A stretch of 33,976 nt of DNA from Pirellulales bacterium (GTDB taxonomy: Bacteria > Planctomycetota > Planctomycetia > Pirellulales > Thermoguttaceae): the NCBI GenBank assembly GCA_020846145.1, contig JADLEL010000038.1, positions 1-33,976 of the forward strand, in the 5' to 3' direction. Shown here one piece after another: positions 8,138 to 16,262 of this stretch. Position 1 is the first letter of the stretch. Every line of letters begins with the position of its first letter. The notes under the pieces were generated by a model, which made no database searches, was not told where the DNA came from, and saw nothing but the letters and a program-made list of their open reading frames with translations. Both the position numbers and the translations under genes were made by a program.

Positions 8138-9973
8138 CTACTTGCTCCAAGTTCCCTTCCGCATGGCGTCGCGGGCCTGGTGCAAGGCCGCGGTGCGGTA
8201 GAGGTGGTACTGCTTGTCGTAGGCGGCGAGCGATTGGTCGAGCCGCTCGCGGGCCGCGAGGTACTTGTCGAAATACGGCTTCGCCTCGCCTGTCGCTTCG
8301 TCGCCGGTGAAAATGCCGGCGCCGCCGCGGAGCCGCGCTTGGAAGTAGTTGAGCGTCGTCTCGCGGAAGTCGCACATCAGCGTGTAGAAGGCCAGTTGGT
8401 GTTGCAGCGAATCGAGCGTTTGCGCCGCTAGTTCGCGGTTGGGCACGCTTTTTTCCACGGTGGTGAATAAGGCCAACTGCTTGCCGGCGAGTTCCGGCGC
8501 TTCGCGGGCCTCGGCGATCATGCGGGCGTACTCGGCCGGCAGGAGCGACTGCATGTAGGGGCCGTAGCCCTGCTGGGTGAGCACGAACCAGCGGATATGC
8601 GGCAGCGGCCACCAGACGTTGAGCTTGGCGTAGTCGCTAATGTAGTGTCCGCGTTCGATGGTGCGGGGGGAGATGCGGAGGATTTGGACGACGTTCCCCG
8701 CCGCCGCGTCGCCGTAAGTCGCCGCCGCCCACTTGCGCAGCAGCACGAGCGGATCGGCCTGGGGATCCATGCCGAGGGCCGCGGCGAGGTAGGTGTTGGC
8801 CTCGTTCCATTCGGCGAAGCCCTTCATGTAGGAATAGTGCGTCTGCGGCTCGTCATCGACGCCGTTGGGGCCGCCGCCCTCGTTGGGCCAGAGCCAGTAG
8901 CCCGCCACGTTCGGCATTTTGGCGGCCTGGGTGAACGCGGCCGCATAGTCCTGCCAGGGGCAATCGGGGAAGACGCCCATGGCATGGTACTCGCGGCGGG
9001 TCTGGATTTCCATGATTTGGCGGTGTTTGCCGACGCCGAGGCTGGGATTGACCGGGTTGTAGTACCAGAAGTCGGTCTGCACGTGCTTCACGCTGACGAT
9101 CAGGTTCTCGGTGGGCATGTCGCGCCAGACGCGGTCGTAGAGGTACGCCTGTCCGGTGATCGTGTCGAGGCCCAGCGACCAGGTGCGGTGGATGTATTTT
9201 TTCTTGTGCTTTTGGCAGACGATATCCCAGGTGTTCTGGATCAGCTTGCGGTAGTTTTTCGGGTCGCGGCCGCGGCTGTCGGCGATGCCCTTGGCCACGT
9301 AGCCGGGGGTGGGATAGAGTTCGCCGAGCCGCAAGATCACGCCGGCCAGTTCGGGCAGTTCGGTCAAGACTTCGTCGTACTTGGCGCGGTAGGCTTCCCA
9401 GAGGCGGGGATTATCGGCGGAGATTTCGCCGATCCACGCGCCGAGCGGCGGGGTAAACATGAACTCGTCGGTGTAGAGATAAAAGTCCAGCCCGTGCTTT
9501 TTCGCAATCGAAATTAGCTGCTTGAAATACTGCCTATGCCAGAGGTGCCGGGCGCGGTAGAGGCTGTCCTTGGGATACACGGAGTATGGATCGCCGGGGA
9601 CGAGCTTGTCGAAGGTTACCAGATGCGCCAAATCGCCGAGGGTAACGCCGTTGCAGCCCAGGTCGGCCATCACCTTGCAGTAGGCGTCGAAGCGCGGCAG
9701 GCACTCGGCGGCGTATTTTTCGTTGACGTAGTGGGGGCCGGTCTGCGTATCCATCTGGTTGTGGACGTAGTTGTCCCAGAAAACCACTTTGCCCTTGAGG
9801 TGGACGTCCTGGTAGTAGAACGGCCCGAAGGCGGCCGCCAGGCGCAGCTCGAAGGGACTTTTGGCCTCCTTGAGCGAGAGCGCGGCGGGGAGTTCGCCGG
9901 TGGAAGCGGCGGCCGTTCCGGCGAGAGCGATAACGAACGACAATAATAAAGTCATTTGAAGCAAATGTTTCAT
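8138..9973 (-). CDS. Secreted GH67-like (alpha-glucuronidase-like) protein, paralogue 1
   Basis: A 611-residue protein starting at ATG 9973 behind a GGAGA ribosome site; an upstream ATG at 10000 has a weaker one. A signal peptide occupies residues 1-24. The body looks like a TIM barrel and aligns by eye with the GH67 catalytic domain. LRLGELYPTPG (Glu218) matches the GH67 general-acid region; VQTDFWYYNPVNP (Asp301) and MEIQTRREY (Glu328) match the two GH67 base carboxylates, which lie 28 residues apart in the Cellvibrio enzyme and 27 here. GH67 enzymes remove (4-O-methyl)glucuronic acid from xylo-oligosaccharides. The usual GH67 N-terminal domain is shortened, so this is a distant relative whose activity is inferred. 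It lies in tandem with a paralogue of identical length at 10336-12171. Confidence 0.7.
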   Translation of the reverse strand: MKHLLQMTLLLSFVIALAGTAAASTGELPAALSLKEAKSPFELRLAAAFGPFYYQDVHLKGKVVFWDNYVHNQMDTQTGPHYVNEKYAAECLPRFDAYCKVMADLGCNGVTLGDLAHLVTFDKLVPGDPYSVYPKDSLYRARHLWHRQYFKQLISIAKKHGLDFYLYTDEFMFTPPLGAWIGEISADNPRLWEAYRAKYDEVLTELPELAGVILRLGELYPTPGYVAKGIADSRGRDPKNYRKLIQNTWDIVCQKHKKKYIHRTWSLGLDTITGQAYLYDRVWRDMPTENLIVSVKHVQTDFWYYNPVNPSLGVGKHRQIMEIQTRREYHAMGVFPDCPWQDYAAAFTQAAKMPNVAGYWLWPNEGGGPNGVDDEPQTHYSYMKGFAEWNEANTYLAAALGMDPQADPLVLLRKWAAATYGDAAAGNVVQILRISPRTIERGHYISDYAKLNVWWPLPHIRWFVLTQQGYGPYMQSLLPAEYARMIAEAREAPELAGKQLALFTTVEKSVPNRELAAQTLDSLQHQLAFYTLMCDFRETTLNYFQARLRGGAGIFTGDEATGEAKPYFDKYLAARERLDQSLAAYDKQYHLYRTAALHQARDAMRKGTWSK

Positions 9974-10049
9974 GGGGAAGTCTCCGTGAAGGAAGTTCAT
10001 TTCATCCGGCTAAAGCGCACCTAGCCGATTAAGGCCGCGGGATCGTGAC

Positions 10050-10263
10050 CGCGTCGGCCCAAAGGGCCGGCAGTTCGTCCAACCCCAGGCAACGCCTGGG
10101 GAAAACGGCGCGACAAAACATTTTCGCGTCGGCCCAACGGGCCAATCGTTCTCCTTCCCAAAGGAGAACGGCCGGCCCTTCGGGCCTAAAAATTTTGCGG
10201 TGGAGGCCCTCTCCCCTGGGCGTTGCCCAGGGCTGGGCGAACGGCTGGGCCTTCGGCCCGAAA
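10050..10263. repeat. Mosaic multi-hairpin element, copy 1
   Basis: This fills most of the 362-base gap between the two GH67-like genes. Read on the minus strand, it has the same module order as 24791-24998: cgggccgaaggcccagcc, a ccctgggcaacgccca hairpin, a tctcctttggg/ggag block, ttggcccgttgggccg, a ccccaggc...gcctgggg hairpin and a final ggccctttgggcc. Hairpin modules are nearly identical between copies while the stretches between them differ. Both copies leave an open frame encoding GRRPSRSPSPGQRPGER, but this follows from the DNA conservation and is not taken as a gene. Confidence 0.85.
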
Positions 10264-10335
10264 TCGAGTGTTTTTTTCGCAAATTGGCGGGTCTGCGCTG
10301 CGCTTGACCCACCCTACTCGCTACTCACGAAAAAC

Positions 10336-12171
10336 TTACCACAACGTCTTTCCGGTGCGGAAGTTCTCCATCGTCGCCTGGCCTTCGTTCATCATTTTGA
10401 GACCGCGATGGAGTTCCTCGGTGCGGAAGAGTCCGTACTGCTTGTCGTACCGCGGCAATTCCTCGGCCACGCGCCGGGCAGCCGCTTCAAATTTCTGTTG
10501 GTACTCTCGCGCTTCGGGCGTTCCCCGGCGATTCAGCGCCTGGAAGTACCAGACCACCGCCTCGCGGAAATCGCGCATCGTGCGGTAGAAGCATTCCTGG
10601 TGTTCGAGCGATAGGAGCGTGTCTTTGGCCAGTGCCTTGTCGGGCACGGAATCGATGACGGCGCGGAAGAGCCGCAACTGCTCGACGGCGATTTCGTGCG
10701 GCTCGTAGCCTTCCAGCACGCGGGCCATCGCCGCCTTGGGCAGCAGCCGCTCCTTGTAGGCATCGTAGCCGTTCAGCCGCAGCGCGAACCAGCGTTTTTG
10801 CGGGTCGGGCAGCCAGAGATGCCGCTTGCCGTAGCTCTCGAAATACAGCCCGGTCTCGGTGGCGCGCTGCGAGAGGAGGAGGATTTGGGCCACGTTCTCC
10901 GCCGCCTGTTTGCCGTACATCGCCGCCGCCCAGGTGCGGAGGATATCGTGGACGTCGCGTTTCGGATCGTGCCCCAGCGCGGCGGCGACGTAGGTATTGG
11001 CCTCGTTCCAGGCGGCGAAGCCTTTTAGGAAGGAGTAGTGCGTCTGCGGCTCCTTGTCGTTGCCCGCGGCCCAGCCGCCTTCGTTGGGCCAGAGCCAGTA
11101 GCCGACGACGGCCGGCTTGCCGGCGGCGCGGCGCATGTCGCCTGCGAAATCGCTCCAGGGGAGCGCGGGGAAAGTGCCCATGCTATCGTATTCGCGGCGC
11201 GTTTGGAACTCGACGATCTGGTCCTGGTTGCAAAGGCCGATGGTCGGATTGGGCGCCTGATAATACCAAAAGTCGGTCTGCGGATGCTTGATGCTGACGA
11301 TCAGGCCGGGCTTTTTCGGCCCGCCGAAAACGTCCTCGTACAGGTCGGCCTGGCTGTGGAGGTAATTTTCGGTTACGGTCCAAGTGCGGTGGACGTACTT
11401 CTTGCCGTGCTTTTTGCAGACCACCTGCCACGTTTCATCGACCAGCCGGCGGTAGCGCTCGGCGGCGTAGCCGCGGCTATCGACGATGTTCTTGCCGGCG
11501 TAGCCTTCGTAAACGTAGATTTCGCCGAGGCGCAGGAGCACGCCCGCCGCGTCGGGCAGTTCGGTGAGGAGTTCTTCGTACTTGGCGCGGTAGGCTTCCC
11601 AGAGGCGCGGGTTTTGGTCGGAAATCTCGCCGATCCACTTTTGCAGGTTGGGCGTATAGACGAATTCGTCGCTGTAGATGTAGAAATCCATCCCGTACTT
11701 CCGCGCGATCTGGATCAATTGCTTGAAGTAGTTGCGATAATAGAGGTGCCGCTTGCGGTAGCGGTCGTCCGCGCCGTAGATAGCGTGGGGATCGCCGGGC
11801 ACGAGCTTGTCGAAGGTGACGAGATGGATCACGTCGCCCACCACGGTGGCGTTGCAGCCGAGTTCGGACATGATCTTGCAGAAGTTCTCGAAGCGGGGGA
11901 GCGCTTCTTGGAAGCGTTTTTCATTGACGTAGTTCGGCCCCTGGTCCGAGTCGTAGTCCTGCCGCCACTGGTTGTCCCAGAACGCGGCGCTGCCTCCCAT
12001 CCGCTCGTCGATGAGGTAGAAAGGCGAGGAGCCCATCGTCATTCGCAGCGCGAAGGGGCTTTTGGCGTCCTTCAGGGATAGGCTCTTCGGCAGGGTGATG
12101 GTGGCCGCGCCCGCGCTGCGCGCGAGCAGGACGAACAAGAGAACGCAGAAACAACGAAGCCGGCGATTCAT
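10336..12171 (-). CDS. Secreted GH67-like (alpha-glucuronidase-like) protein, paralogue 2
   Basis: A 611-residue protein starting at ATG 12171, chosen because GGAGG lies nine bases upstream and a signal peptide (residues 1-22, core CVLLFVLLARSAGA) follows at once; the open frame continues upstream without such signals. It is collinear with the protein at 8138-9973 throughout, with shared blocks LVTFDKLVPGDP, WEAYRAKY and GYWLWPNEGG. The GH67-like acidic triad is kept: Glu217 (LLRLGE), Asp300 (PQTDFWYY) and Glu327 (FQTRREY), with the same 27-residue Asp-Glu spacing. It probably acts on uronic-acid-decorated glycans in the periplasm. The pair arose by tandem duplication, and differences in the loop after the general acid (YVYEGY versus YPTPGY) may reflect different substrates. 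Function is inferred from motif alignment. Confidence 0.7.
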   Translation of the reverse strand: MNRRLRCFCVLLFVLLARSAGAATITLPKSLSLKDAKSPFALRMTMGSSPFYLIDERMGGSAAFWDNQWRQDYDSDQGPNYVNEKRFQEALPRFENFCKIMSELGCNATVVGDVIHLVTFDKLVPGDPHAIYGADDRYRKRHLYYRNYFKQLIQIARKYGMDFYIYSDEFVYTPNLQKWIGEISDQNPRLWEAYRAKYEELLTELPDAAGVLLRLGEIYVYEGYAGKNIVDSRGYAAERYRRLVDETWQVVCKKHGKKYVHRTWTVTENYLHSQADLYEDVFGGPKKPGLIVSIKHPQTDFWYYQAPNPTIGLCNQDQIVEFQTRREYDSMGTFPALPWSDFAGDMRRAAGKPAVVGYWLWPNEGGWAAGNDKEPQTHYSFLKGFAAWNEANTYVAAALGHDPKRDVHDILRTWAAAMYGKQAAENVAQILLLSQRATETGLYFESYGKRHLWLPDPQKRWFALRLNGYDAYKERLLPKAAMARVLEGYEPHEIAVEQLRLFRAVIDSVPDKALAKDTLLSLEHQECFYRTMRDFREAVVWYFQALNRRGTPEAREYQQKFEAAARRVAEELPRYDKQYGLFRTEELHRGLKMMNEGQATMENFRTGKTLW

Positions 12172-12434
12172 CCAGGAAACCTCCACAATCGGATCGAGAT
12201 GGGCAGGGTGAAAACTCCGCAAAGAAACTGCGCCACGAGCGCGGATCGGGTCGGGACGAAAAAAACCGAGTAATCGAGGACGACTCAAGGGAGGTCGTTT
12301 TACGCCGAACGACCGATCGAACGACAATCCAACGTCAGATTTTCCGATCATATCGGAGATGCGGCGCGCCGTCAAGAACTCGCCGCCGGGCCTAGTAGAA
12401 TGAAATGCAAATGCCAACGCCCAACGCTCTCCGC

Positions 12435-15400
12435 TCATGAGCGCTTGGAGTCGAAGAGCACTTCGACGTCGATCCATTGATGCGAACCCATCGGAATGTG
12501 GACCGTATCGCCCTCGACGTTCAACTCGGCGGGCGGGGCGTCGCCGGTTTCGAGTTTGGCGGCGGCGACGACGGATCGCAAGCAGCGCAGCTTGAGTTGG
12601 GCGGGCCGGCCTTCGGTCTCCAGCAGGCGCACGCGGAAACCGGATTGGGATTGATCGCCACATTTTTCCGGGGATTCACTCGTACCGCATCGTTGGCCGT
12701 CGTTAGCTTCGCTCCCCCGAGTCGATGCGTGGGCTGAACTTTCTCCGGAAAGCGGCAGCCAGGAGGTGGCGATGACGTTGCGGTGGTCGAGGTGGAAGAG
12801 CCAGCCGGAACGGGCCGGGGGTTTCAGCGGCCCGAAGAGCTTGATCGGCGGAGCGATGAACGACAAGGCCGCCACGGTCGGGTTGGGCACGTCGATCCCC
12901 ACGCCGATGCGGAACTTTCGCGCCGATTCGCCCTGGACGATCAGCAGCGAATCGAGTTTGCGCGGGCCGATGCGGCGATGGTGCGGCAGGCCCCCGCCGA
13001 GAATCGTGGTCCGCAGCTTGCCCGACCGGATGTCGATGAAAAGCGGCGATTCCAGTTGCATCGCGCCGGTCGGTTGGTTCGCGAGATTCACGCTGCGGAA
13101 GAAATCGCAATACTCGTCGTGCCAGGCGAAGCGGCAGGCGTAATAGGAATTCCAGGGGCGGGCGTCGGGCAAACGTTCGGGATCGATTTCGATCTCGATC
13201 TCGATGACCCGGCTGCCGCGCCAAACGCGCGTGGTTTGTTGAAAACCGGCCACGCGCTGCCCCTCGCGGTCCATCAGCCTGCCGCGGCAAAGCATTTCGC
13301 CGAGAACCGAACTCGACGAAGCGATGCGAAACTCGTCGGCGGCCATGATCGAATAATTTTCATCGCTCGTCGGATCGCCTTCGCCCCGCGGCATCCGCAG
13401 GGCAAGCTGCTGGGCCAGGCGGGGGTGGCGGCTTTTGAAGTCCGATACGGCGCGAATCGCGCCGGTGGACGGATCGAATTTGATCTCGAAAAACTCGTTG
13501 CGCAAACGGTGCTCGTCGGCCAGCGGCGGTTCCGCTTTGGGCTTTGCTTTTTCCCCCGAATCCTCCCCGCCGGAACCGATCCAGACGAAGCCCATGCTCG
13601 GCAGATCGACCACCGCGGCTTTTTCGTCCGCCGCGCGAACGGCATCGGAGCATTCGGGAGATGCGGCAAGTTCGGGCAGGAGGAAGCCCTCGCGCCGCGA
13701 AAAACTCAGAGGATTTACCAATAAATAGCCCTTTTCCGCCGTGGAATAAGTTCGTGAAGGCGCAGGCTTGCCGCGGAGATTCTCGGCGAAGGCGACGACC
13801 GCCGCGTCGAGCGACTCCTGCAATTGTCGGTCGAGTCGATCATTTGAAGAATCGCCGTTATCTTCATACGGGTGCCATGTCCACGCTTGCCGTGGGCATG
13901 TGGAGTATTCTCGATCTTCCCTCATGCCCACGGCAAGCGTGGGCATGGCACCCGTATATTTGCTTGAGAGTAATGTCGTCAGCACATTTAGGGTCTGAAT
14001 ACTTTCTAAAATGCTTTCCCGTCGATAATATCGCACCCAACGCGATATGGCGTCTCGACTGCCCTCGGCGGCGTCTTGCATCAAATAAGGCGAACGGTAC
14101 TGATCGGGCTGGTATTGCACCCGCTGGCCGGCGAATTGGGTCTGCTCGAAAAACTCGTCGATCGTGCAGAAATAACCCAAGACGCGCGAATACGAGGTAA
14201 TGCGGCGGAGGTCGTCGTACCAGGGCGAAACGCGGCCCGGCCAATGCGCGAAGACCTGCACGGGCGCGTGGTCCAATTCCATGCCGTTGCCCAGCCGCTG
14301 CGGCAGGGAAAGGAAGGAATCGGCCTTGTCGGCGTCGAGGGGGATGCGGGCGAGGGCCTCGATCGTGCCGCCGTCGAATCCTTCCCACTGGATGCGGCTT
14401 TGGTTGCCGGCGGGGAACTGCCCGTCGTCGAGCGTGAAGTGCAAGGCGGCCGAAAAGCCGTGCTTTTCCAAAATCCGCGGCAGGGCGAGCGTGAGGCCGA
14501 ATTTCCGCCGCCCGTACACAGTGGGTCGGCATGCAAGATGCCTTTCATAAGAGTCGATGCCCTTTTCCAGGTTTTTGGCGATCGCCTCGGGCGGAAGGAG
14601 CGGCAGGGGCAACTCGGCGTATTCTCCGCCGATCAGTCCCGCCGTCTTTTGCGAAATCGCTGCTTTCAACGCGGCCAGCGATTGCGGCTCGCGGGCGGCC
14701 ATTTCCTCTAAAACTTCGCCCGTGAGCAGGAAGTTGCGCGGGGCGCCATGCGGGGTGCCATGCCCACGCTCGTCGTGGGCATGTTGCGAGTATTCTTCCG
14801 ATTCATCCATGCCCACGGCAAGCGTGGGCATGGCACCGGACGCTTGCAGTTCCTTGCGCAACGATTCGCCGAGCGTCGTGGAAGCCAGGAGCGTCAAATC
14901 CAACAGCCGCGGTTCGGTGGGATAGAAATACTCGCGGGCATCGTGCAGCCGATCGAACGCGCCTTGCAAATGGGTGCGGGCGTTTTCGCCGTCGCCTTGC
15001 GCTGCCGCTTCGGCCGCCGCAAGAAGCGATGTTCGGAATGCGCTTTCGTCCAAATTGCTCATGTATCGCAACTTGCGCGTGAGCAGTTCGACCATCAAGT
15101 GGCAATAGCCCAGGGCGTGGAAATCGGCGACGAGTTCGGAATCGACGGCCGGCGGACGCTCGTCCAGTCGTTCCAAGGCGGCGGCAGCCAAAGCTTCGCG
15201 ATCGGCGATATTTCGCAATACCGCCGCGCCGGCCGTTTGGGCCTCGGCCAGCCACTCTTCCGGCAGAAGGGCTTCGCAGCATTCGGGTAAAATGACGAGG
15301 CTTTCCGAGGATTCTTGCGAGGGATTATGGGCGGAGAGCCAGCCGGGCATCGAATGCGCCGCATGGATCAGTGCGGGATGGTACAGGGCCGTCCAAGCCG

Positions 15401-15494
15401 AAAGGATTTGCGCCGCCTCCAACGCACTGCACTCGATCTCCAGGTTCTCGAGACCGTGGCAAGGCAGCAGCACCAGGAGGCGATTGATTTTCAT
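12435..15494 (-). CDS. GH38-like (alpha-mannosidase-like) protein with two in-frame palindromic insertions
   Basis: A 1019-residue protein starting at ATG 15494; a TTG at 15509 is an alternative. The central part (LPLPLLPPEAIAKNLEKG, then LALPRILEKHGFSAALHF and IQWEGFDGGTIEAL) follows the order of the GH38 catalytic domain. From about residue 665, LRNEFFEIKFDPSTGAIRAV is typical of the GH38 C-terminal beta-sandwich. No signal peptide is evident, so it may be cytoplasmic. The site where GH38 enzymes have the nucleophile Asp before Phe-Gly reads YGRRKFG (residues 327-333), without Asp, so activity may be lost or changed. Residues about 220-247 and 513-543 (GAMPTLAVGM plus following residues) are encoded by palindromic repeats within the gene. 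A charged Ser/Glu-rich stretch near the C-terminus is also atypical. It lies upstream of the GH67-like pair on the same strand. Confidence 0.6.
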   Translation of the reverse strand: MKINRLLVLLPCHGLENLEIECSALEAAQILSAWTALYHPALIHAAHSMPGWLSAHNPSQESSESLVILPECCEALLPEEWLAEAQTAGAAVLRNIADREALAAAALERLDERPPAVDSELVADFHALGYCHLMVELLTRKLRYMSNLDESAFRTSLLAAAEAAAQGDGENARTHLQGAFDRLHDAREYFYPTEPRLLDLTLLASTTLGESLRKELQASGAMPTLAVGMDESEEYSQHAHDERGHGTPHGAPRNFLLTGEVLEEMAAREPQSLAALKAAISQKTAGLIGGEYAELPLPLLPPEAIAKNLEKGIDSYERHLACRPTVYGRRKFGLTLALPRILEKHGFSAALHFTLDDGQFPAGNQSRIQWEGFDGGTIEALARIPLDADKADSFLSLPQRLGNGMELDHAPVQVFAHWPGRVSPWYDDLRRITSYSRVLGYFCTIDEFFEQTQFAGQRVQYQPDQYRSPYLMQDAAEGSRDAISRWVRYYRRESILESIQTLNVLTTLLSSKYTGAMPTLAVGMREDREYSTCPRQAWTWHPYEDNGDSSNDRLDRQLQESLDAAVVAFAENLRGKPAPSRTYSTAEKGYLLVNPLSFSRREGFLLPELAASPECSDAVRAADEKAAVVDLPSMGFVWIGSGGEDSGEKAKPKAEPPLADEHRLRNEFFEIKFDPSTGAIRAVSDFKSRHPRLAQQLALRMPRGEGDPTSDENYSIMAADEFRIASSSSVLGEMLCRGRLMDREGQRVAGFQQTTRVWRGSRVIEIEIEIDPERLPDARPWNSYYACRFAWHDEYCDFFRSVNLANQPTGAMQLESPLFIDIRSGKLRTTILGGGLPHHRRIGPRKLDSLLIVQGESARKFRIGVGIDVPNPTVAALSFIAPPIKLFGPLKPPARSGWLFHLDHRNVIATSWLPLSGESSAHASTRGSEANDGQRCGTSESPEKCGDQSQSGFRVRLLETEGRPAQLKLRCLRSVVAAAKLETGDAPPAELNVEGDTVHIPMGSHQWIDVEVLFDSKRS
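13866..13957. repeat. Palindromic element inside the GH38-like gene, copy A
   Basis: Arms 13866-13900 and 13923-13957 are 35 bases long with one mismatch, around a 22-base loop containing gagtattct. The core is ggtgccatg(c/t)ccacgcttgc. The reading frame of the surrounding gene runs straight through it and encodes TGAMPTLAVGM followed by a loop-derived stretch. The same core occurs at 14754-14837, and the two loops share gagtattct, so they are copies of one element. Confidence 0.92.
14754..14837. repeat. Palindromic element inside the GH38-like gene, copy B
   Basis: Arms 14754-14783 and 14808-14837 are 30 bases long with two mismatches, around a 24-base loop (also containing gagtattct). It is read in frame as GAMPTLAVGM plus a His/Glu-rich stretch. 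It lies between an aligned block ending in KELQAS and the block NFLLTGEVLEEM, so it looks like an insertion in a surface loop. Confidence 0.92.
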
Positions 15495-15527
15495 TTCCGA
15501 TCCGTCCAACAGGGGGATATGCCGTTA

Positions 15528-15735
15528 GGTAGGTTATGCTTCAGCCTAGCGCGGCATAGCCGCAACCAATCGTTTAGCCCGGAGCCAACGGCGACGGCGG
15601 GTGGAGTTTTCCAGTGTCCCTTACGCCCGCCGTCGCCGTTGGCTCCGGGCTAAACGAAAAACATTGAGGAATTACCAACAATCCTAAACACGAATGGCAT
15701 CACATCTTCGCGGTTATGCTGAAGCATAACCTACC
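15528..15735. repeat. Outer inverted repeat nesting another hairpin
   Basis: The 18-base arm ggtaggttatgcttcagc (15528-15545) reappears inverted at 15718-15735. The right arm also contains the small palindrome ttatgctgaagcataa. The arms enclose a complete copy of the hairpin at 15570-15657, so one repeat appears nested in another. This lies in the 768-base gap upstream of the pilM-like operon. Confidence 0.75.
15570..15657. repeat. Perfect 32-bp inverted repeat (tcgtttagcccggagccaac family), copy 1
   Basis: Arms 15570-15601 and 15626-15657 are perfect 32-base inverted repeats with a 24-base loop. The same arms occur at 32104-32210 around a different 47-base loop, so the arms are conserved and the loop is not. 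It is non-coding. It lies after the start of the GH38-like gene and before the pilM-like operon, about 600 bases from the latter. Confidence 0.93.
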
Positions 15736-15937
15736 GCTACCTACCGCTGAAGCATGAGCTTCTCCTCGCGACCATTATGAAGCAAAGCCGGCATGAGTGC
15801 CTACCTCACCCCCCTCTTTAGGGTAGATTCGTTAAATCCCTCTACTGGTTGACGTTACCGCTTAACGAGGATAGAGTGGAATAATAGCGGGAGAATAGAC
15901 AGCCTAAATTACACGTCTTCTCGCAGCAAGCTATTTT

Positions 15938-16141
15938 TCAAGCTTGCGATAGTCGGATTATGGAATAGGCGCGTGGATGGCCGGTCCCGGTTAATTTGCG
16001 ACAAAATGCGCCGAAGGTGTGCAATTTTGCTCCATCAAATCGAGCATCCTTGGGAAAGACAATTTCTTGGATCAAAAATGGGCCGCATTCCGCATCGTCG
16101 ATAACCTTGCAACAGGGGTTTGGTTTGATTAAATAACCCAA
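15938..16141 (-). CDS. Doubtful small open frame, possible gene remnant
   Basis: A 67-codon frame in the otherwise non-coding gap 15736-16169. Its translation (for example IQEIVFPKDARFDGAKLHTF) has protein-like composition and no low complexity, unlike the shadow frames nearby. It would start at TTG with no ribosome site, inside the region that holds the sigma-54 promoter of the opposite strand. I do not recognise it. It could be a tiny hypothetical protein or the decayed end of a longer gene. Apart from this frame and the repeats, nothing was recognised in the gap. Confidence 0.25.
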   Translation of the reverse strand: MGYLIKPNPCCKVIDDAECGPFLIQEIVFPKDARFDGAKLHTFGAFCRKLTGTGHPRAYSIIRLSQA

Positions 16142-16169
16142 TTTGACATTGGATTATTTAATAAAGTGA

Positions 16170-16186
16170 TTGGCATATATTTTGCT
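16170..16186 (+). promoter_or_regulatory. Sigma-54 (RpoN) -24/-12 promoter for the pilM-like operon
   Basis: The sequence tTGGCATATATTTTGCT matches the sigma-54 consensus YTGGCACGNNNNTTGCW at all but two consensus positions. The invariant GG (16172-16173) and GC (16184-16185) are separated by exactly ten bases. The pilM-like ATG lies 77 bases downstream. It sits in an AT-rich stretch. A possible -35-like TTGACA at 16143-16148 has no matching -10 box at normal spacing. Sigma-54 promoters need an enhancer-binding activator; none is encoded in this window. Confidence 0.7.
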
Positions 16187-16262
16187 CAGTAATTAGTGAG
16201 TGAGTGGATTGGCGGGCATAGCCCACCTAACGTAAAACGAAAATCTTCAGTGGAGCGCGAAC

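Noticed and set aside
12172-12663. N-terminal extension of the second GH67-like protein
   Set aside because: The extension is Arg-rich without a signal; ATG 12171 has GGAGG and a signal peptide, and gives the same length as the paralogue.
16143-16165. TTGACA upstream of pilM as a sigma-70 promoter
   Set aside because: No TATAAT-like box occurs at 16-18 bases; the sigma-54 match just downstream is much better.
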